Below, one piece after another: positions 59,833 to 63,357 of a stretch of DNA of 63,357 nucleotides. Position numbers and translations under genes: made by a program. Source of the stretch: Actinomycetes bacterium (GTDB lineage: Bacteria; Planctomycetota; Phycisphaerae; JAACET01); contig JAUXAG010000013.1 of NCBI GenBank assembly GCA_030614915.1, forward strand, positions 1-63,357, read 5' to 3'. The number at the start of each line of letters is the position of its first letter. Within the stretch, counting starts at the first letter, position 1. The notes under the pieces are model-generated. The model made no database searches. It was not told where the DNA came from and saw only the letters and a program-made list of their open reading frames with translations.

Positions 59833-60572
59833 GTGCGGCAAACAAAGAAAGCGACATGCAAGACGACGGGAGATCAAAGACCCTGGTGCGATTTGACGAC
59901 GTACGCAAGGTCTATCAAATGGGCACAGCCGAGGTTCGAGCCCTGGACGGAGTAAGCCTGAGCTTTGGCTGGGGTAGCTTCTGGGCGATCATGGGGCCCA
60001 GCGGGTCGGGGAAAAGTACACTGCTGAACCTACTTGGCTGTCTTGACCGTCCGAGCTCAGGAAGATACGAGTTCGACGGCCGGGATGTCGGAACCCTCAA
60101 CGACGACGGCCTGAGCGAATTGCGTTTGCGAGAACTGGGGTTTATCTTTCAGAGCTTCAATTTGATTCCGCAACTGACGGTTCAAGAGAATATCGAGCTG
60201 CCTTTGTATTATCTGGGATGGGATCAGAGCCGGAGCCTGCAGCGTGCGAAAGAGCTAGCGGAGGAGGTGGGATTGGGGGATCGGCTGAGCCATCGGCCGA
60301 TGGAGCTTTCCGGCGGACAGCAGCAGCGGGTGGCCATTGCCCGCTCATTGGCCAATGATCCGCCGATTCTGCTGGCTGACGAGCCTACCGGTAACCTGGA
60401 CTCGGCAACGGGGACACAGATACTGGAACTGTTGGGCAAACTCCATCAACGGGGCAAGACCATCATCATGGTTACTCACGAAGAAGATATCGCTTCGTAT
60501 GCCACAGGGCAGCTGCACATGCTGGACGGTGTGATCGATCGAGTCGAGGGTGGTACTGATGCATCAAATTAG
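59829..60572 (+). CDS. MacB/LolD-type ABC transporter ATPase
   Basis: A 247-residue ATPase: Walker [16 protein letters not shown] near 56, the LolD/MacB-style [19 protein letters not shown] near 106, signature [15 protein letters not shown] near 160, Walker [17 protein letters not shown] and H-loop MVTHEED. Its ATG overlaps the adaptor stop (ATGA), and the permease gene begins within its own end, so all four genes are translationally coupled. Confidence 0.94.
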   Translation: MSAANKESDMQDDGRSKTLVRFDDVRKVYQMGTAEVRALDGVSLSFGWGSFWAIMGPSGSGKSTLLNLLGCLDRPSSGRYEFDGRDVGTLNDDGLSELRLRELGFIFQSFNLIPQLTVQENIELPLYYLGWDQSRSLQRAKELAEEVGLGDRLSHRPMELSGGQQQRVAIARSLANDPPILLADEPTGNLDSATGTQILELLGKLHQRGKTIIMVTHEEDIASYATGQLHMLDGVIDRVEGGTDASN

Positions 60573-61824
60573 GGTGGTTCGTAATATTCTTTTGGGGATC
60601 AAGAACCTTCTACTGCACAAGCTGCGATCTCTGCTGACGGTTCTGGGAGTGGTCTTCGGCGTGGGGAGCGTGATTGCCATGCTGTCGGTGGGAGAGGGCG
60701 CCAGCCAGGAGGCTTTGGAACAGATCCGCAAGCTAGGCAGCAACAACATCATCCTGACTGCGGTTAAGCTGGCTGAAGACGAGGCAGCTTCTGCACGCCA
60801 CATCCATATGGGCATCTATGGTCTGCGCTATGAGGATGTGCTTCAGATCAGAGAAACGATGTCGGCTGTAACGCGAACAGTACCGGTTAAGCACATCCGA
60901 AAGAAGGGACGCCTCGGGGAGCGTTCGCTCGAGTTGCGCATCGTAGGCACGACACCCGATTGGTTTGGCGTGGTTGACCGCAGCATAACTGTTGGGCGGA
61001 TCCTTTCAGAACATGACTTCGAACAGCGTGCGGCTGTTTGTGTTCTGACGGAGTACGGCGCCCGGCGGCTCCTGGCCACTGAACACACTGTCGGTGAGTC
61101 CATTCGCATTGGTGGTAATTATTTTAAGATCATCGGAATCGTCCAAAGCGAACAGGTCAGCGGGGCTATCCAAACCCCTGATCTGGAGGTAGATGCCTAT
61201 ATACCCTTGAACATTGCCCGTGAGTTCTACGGGGATATGATCGTGCGGCGGACGGCTGGCTCGCGTGAGCGTGAATTCGTGGAGCTGCACCAGATATTGG
61301 TCCAGGTCGGTTCGGACGAGCAGGTGGAGGCCACGGCGGCGGCGCTCAAGGCCATGCTCGAACGCTCTCACAAGAAAAAGGATTACCGGATGAACGTGCC
61401 GTTAGCTTTGCGGCGAGCGGCCGAGCAGACCAAGCGGACCTTCAACATCGTGTTGGGATCAATCGCGGGGATCAGTCTGCTTGTCGGCGGTATCGGGATC
61501 ATGAACATTATGTTGGCTTCGGTTACCGAACGAACGCGGGAGATTGGCATCCGCCGAGCCATCGGCGCCAAACGGCGGCAGATTATCGGGCAATTCCTGG
61601 TGGAAACAGTGGTGCTTTCGAGTGTTGGCGGGGTGATCGGCATCGGGATCGGTTTGCTATTTCCATGGTTGATCACCCAGTTTGCGGGCATGCCTACTAT
61701 CGTTCCCGGATACAGTATTGCCCTGTCGCTGGGGATCAGCGTGGGAGTTGGTCTGATATTCGGGCTTTATCCGGCTATTCGGGCCGCCAAGCTTGATCCC
61801 ATCGTTGCTCTTCGTCATGAGTAA
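60559..61824 (+). CDS. MacB-type ABC transporter permease
   Basis: A protein of about 421 residues with an N-terminal membrane helix (LLTVLGVVFGVGSVIAML), a large periplasmic MacB_PCD domain (about 60-290) and three C-terminal helices with the FtsX motif VTERTREIGIRRAIGAKRRQI. MacB-type permeases drive mechanotransmission in tripartite export of peptides, macrolides or lipids. The start is the ATG at 60559; a GTG three codons earlier is open. No substrate hint is present. Confidence 0.93.
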   Translation: MHQIRVVRNILLGIKNLLLHKLRSLLTVLGVVFGVGSVIAMLSVGEGASQEALEQIRKLGSNNIILTAVKLAEDEAASARHIHMGIYGLRYEDVLQIRETMSAVTRTVPVKHIRKKGRLGERSLELRIVGTTPDWFGVVDRSITVGRILSEHDFEQRAAVCVLTEYGARRLLATEHTVGESIRIGGNYFKIIGIVQSEQVSGAIQTPDLEVDAYIPLNIAREFYGDMIVRRTAGSREREFVELHQILVQVGSDEQVEATAAALKAMLERSHKKKDYRMNVPLALRRAAEQTKRTFNIVLGSIAGISLLVGGIGIMNIMLASVTERTREIGIRRAIGAKRRQIIGQFLVETVVLSSVGGVIGIGIGLLFPWLITQFAGMPTIVPGYSIALSLGISVGVGLIFGLYPAIRAAKLDPIVALRHE

Positions 61825-61870
61825 GGTAAAAGGACTATGTGTCGTTTCTGTTTCGTAGGAGTGGTGAGGT

Positions 61871-62497
61871 ATGGTGAGGAAGCTTTATTTCGGCCAGCCA
61901 TGGGATGAGCCGGGATATCCCAATTCCTGGATAAGCTTCGAGGACAATCCGGAATTTTCGCTAACAGGGGCGAAATCCAAGTTCTGCCAGGCGTGCCTTT
62001 ACGCCTTGAAAAAGGGCCTGCTGTCCTATGAGCCGGGACGGGGGATAGATATAGGTCCCGGTGCCTACTGCTGGAAGGCAGTGTTAGGGATAGAGGGCAT
62101 GAAGAGCCCGGAAGAGGCCAGGCACTTCCTGGAGAAGCACCAGGACGATTTCCTGCCCGGCGAAGCTGGAATCCACGGCAAGGTCGGTGGTGGTGAAATG
62201 CTCGGACAGCAGCAGATATTGATGCACAGCGACAACATAGTAAAGGCAGAGATATACAAGGAAAGCATGAAGGAATGGCTGAGAAGCCACCACAACAATC
62301 CCCTGAACTCCTACTCCACAGAGCAGGGTTGCAAGCACCCCTTTCTGGAACTCTTTGGCCCGGTTTCGTCCAGGAGCCAGATGATGGTACCCACAAGTCC
62401 GCAAGCCGTCCGGAATGTCCTTGACGTCTATTTGCAGGATTCAACAATTGCCAGCTTTGACCCCGTGCTCGTGCGGCGTTGGAAAACACCCATGTAG
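61871..62497 (+). CDS. Hypothetical protein after the efflux operon
   Basis: A 208-residue soluble protein that I do not recognise. It has no signal or membrane helix. FCQACLYALKKG near residue 38 gives one Cys pair; several His and Trp residues stand out (SHHNNPL, WKAVLG). GGTGAGG precedes the ATG. The gap to the permease gene is 46 bases, so it may belong to the efflux operon, but no functional link is seen. A structured segment and a strong terminator follow. Confidence 0.6.
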   Translation: MVRKLYFGQPWDEPGYPNSWISFEDNPEFSLTGAKSKFCQACLYALKKGLLSYEPGRGIDIGPGAYCWKAVLGIEGMKSPEEARHFLEKHQDDFLPGEAGIHGKVGGGEMLGQQQILMHSDNIVKAEIYKESMKEWLRSHHNNPLNSYSTEQGCKHPFLELFGPVSSRSQMMVPTSPQAVRNVLDVYLQDSTIASFDPVLVRRWKTPM

Positions 62498-62642
62498 GCA
62501 TAGGGAGGATCGGAAACGATACCCCCTAGCAGTCAAAGAGAAAAGTACTGGGGGCTGGCATAGAATATTAAAGCCGCTTGCTATCCCCGGGTAGGCCGTG
62601 CCCCCCCTCACGGTCAAGCCCATCGACAGGCGGCTTTTTTTT
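62498..62642 (+). ncRNA. Structured RNA region ending in a terminator
   Basis: Three stems follow one another. TAGGGAGGATCG (62501-62512) and CGATACCCCCTA (62517-62528) are joined by a GAAA tetraloop with two mismatches. CCCCCTAG (62522) can alternatively pair with CTGGGGG (62548-62554). Finally AAGCCGC (62571-62577) pairs with GCGGCTT (62630-62636), enclosing CCGTG/CACGG, and eight T residues follow. The competing pairings around 62522 would suit a switch, or it may be a small RNA or 3' region. No known class is recognised. Confidence 0.45.
62571..62642 (+). terminator. Intrinsic terminator after the unknown gene
   Basis: AAGCCGC at 62571-62577 pairs with GCGGCTT at 62630-62636, with an inner CCGTG/CACGG stem (62596-62613). 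The last two bases of the stem merge into an eight-base T-run. Confidence 0.7.
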
Positions 62643-62726
62643 GCGCTTATCCGGCCGCGGCTTGGCCAAATTTAAGCCTACAAACCCGTATAGGCCAGAT
62701 TTTCTGCCATTTACCCCAAAAAACCC

Positions 62727-62755
62727 TTGACTTACCTCCCCCTTTCTGCTATCTT
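62727..62755 (+). promoter_or_regulatory. Promoter of the partial secreted-protein gene
   Basis: TTGACT at 62727-62732 and TATCTT at 62750-62755 are separated by exactly 17 bases. The ATG at 62808 lies about 45 bases after the expected start of transcription. Confidence 0.6.
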
Positions 62756-62807
62756 ATTGGATTGGAGAGTATTCAGCGACTGGGGGCAAGCTGAGGAGAG
62801 AGAGTCC

Positions 62808-63357
62808 ATGCTTCAGAAAATCCACGCTCGGAATACGAAGAACCCCCCGGCGGTCGGACGAATCAGTTGTTTGGCGAAACTGGGCCTGCGCCCAATTCAC
62901 GCTGAACCATTACAATCATCAATGCTAAGGGGCCAAGGTTGGAAGTTGAGGCGACCGATGCGAACTATGCTCTTGTTAATAGTATTTTCTCAAGTCTTAT
63001 TTTTGACTGTTGCCGGACAGGGTCTTAGAGCGGAGGACCTCGTCCTTGTCAGTGACGGGCAGGCACAAATAACAATCACACATGCATACGAAGCAGATGC
63101 TTTTGCCGGCGCCCAGAGGCTTCAAGATTACATCAACCGAATGACAGGCGTTCTTTTGCCCATTGATCACTACGGTGACGTCGATCCAGGGGATCCGCGC
63201 ATTCTGGTCGGGCACGACGCAGCCATGCAGGCCGGTGTGAACATATCGCAGACTTATCCAGGCGATCAACGAGTCGTGGTCAAAAGAGTCGGCAATGATC
63301 TTGTAATTGCAGGCAATGACGATCGGGCCTATAACAGCACCAGATACGCTATAGACA
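62808..63357 (+). CDS. Secreted protein, 5' part (possible glycoside hydrolase-type N-terminal domain)
   Basis: The gene runs off the right edge after about 183 codons. The ATG at 62808 follows GAGGAGAGAG, the best binding site; an in-frame ATG at 62958 follows TTGAGG and starts directly at a signal peptide (hydrophobic, ending GLRA). The mature part reads AQRLQDYINRMTGVLLPI, ILVGHDAAMQAGVNI and VKRVGNDLVIAGNDDRAYN. This matches the small N-terminal domain in front of GH67-like or DUF4838-type proteins of planctomycetes, judged from memory. If the first start is used, the protein has an unusual 50-residue basic extension before the signal. Confidence 0.65.
   Translation, partial: MLQKIHARNTKNPPAVGRISCLAKLGLRPIHAEPLQSSMLRGQGWKLRRPMRTMLLLIVFSQVLFLTVAGQGLRAEDLVLVSDGQAQITITHAYEADAFAGAQRLQDYINRMTGVLLPIDHYGDVDPGDPRILVGHDAAMQAGVNISQTYPGDQRVVVKRVGNDLVIAGNDDRAYNSTRYAID

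Noticed and set aside
1-63357. CRISPR array, insertion sequence or prophage
   Set aside because: No regularly spaced repeats, transposase frames or phage structural genes were seen on either strand; the dispersed repeats are irregularly spaced.

Overview
The window looks like a chromosomal segment of a diderm Planctomycetota bacterium, most likely class Phycisphaerae. This is inferred from gene content and was not tested by any search. The supporting traits are a PEP-CTERM protein, lipid A and LptD-type outer membrane genes together with peptidoglycan genes, many lipoproteins, a one-gene type II secretion F protein, a Ser/Thr kinase with its PP2C phosphatase, and long intergenic mosaics of short dispersed repeats. 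There is no prophage, insertion sequence or CRISPR array. The only RNA gene recognised with confidence is tRNA-Cys(GCA).

Layout. 0-10 kb: a rearranged division and cell wall (dcw) cluster. murE and a partial murF lie on the minus strand. mraZ, a small coiled gene, rsmH, a LysM gene, ftsL and ftsI lie on the plus strand. Between the two halves sit two AT-rich genes (a membrane protein and a trypsin-like protease) that share one palindromic promoter element. 10-22 kb: a receiver/HD-GYP pair; a minus-strand ECF sigma, anti-sigma and CpxP-like envelope-stress set with two paralogous tyrosine-repeat secreted proteins; then a zinc-ribbon Ser/Thr kinase, a PQQ-type propeller protein, a PP2C phosphatase, a putative metallopeptidase lipoprotein and a GspF protein. 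22-30 kb: a PEP-CTERM protein, priA, an NtrC-type regulator, fhs and a retropepsin-like lipoprotein. 30-40 kb: an envelope block with a HEAT lipoprotein, an RsbW-like kinase, a STAS protein, mlaE, mlaF, mlaD, an LptD-like protein and an LpxL-type acyltransferase, interrupted by ogt. 40-53 kb: gnd, a beta-hydroxyacid dehydrogenase, coaB, an ankyrin lipoprotein, a PEGA lipoprotein, a YfcE-like phosphodiesterase, an amidohydrolase, purB, pyrE, a second trypsin-like protease, xerD overlapping a small cysteine-rich gene, and tRNA-Cys. 53-63 kb: rhaB-rhaA with a decayed gene remnant behind it, a TolC/HlyD/MacB efflux operon, an unknown gene with a structured RNA/terminator after it, and the start of a secreted protein gene.

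How the parts relate. Several neighbourhoods couple signalling to the envelope. These are sigma/anti-sigma with secreted repeat proteins, RsbW/STAS with the Mla lipid transporter, and the kinase/phosphatase pair around a secreted propeller. The most unusual non-coding signals are four. (i) A modular repeat with arms CTCGTGCTTCG and CTTCGCAGAG and exchangeable centres has one copy inside the priA reading frame. (ii) Two related GA-rich hairpin/terminator RNAs sit behind strong sigma70-type promoters at 21.9 kb and 42.6 kb. (iii) A 17-nt perfect palindrome occurs twice, at the same distance from two start codons. (iv) A structured region ending in a terminator lies at 62.5 kb.

Start codons were chosen from ribosome binding sites and family start positions. 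Many genes here appear to use GTG or TTG.
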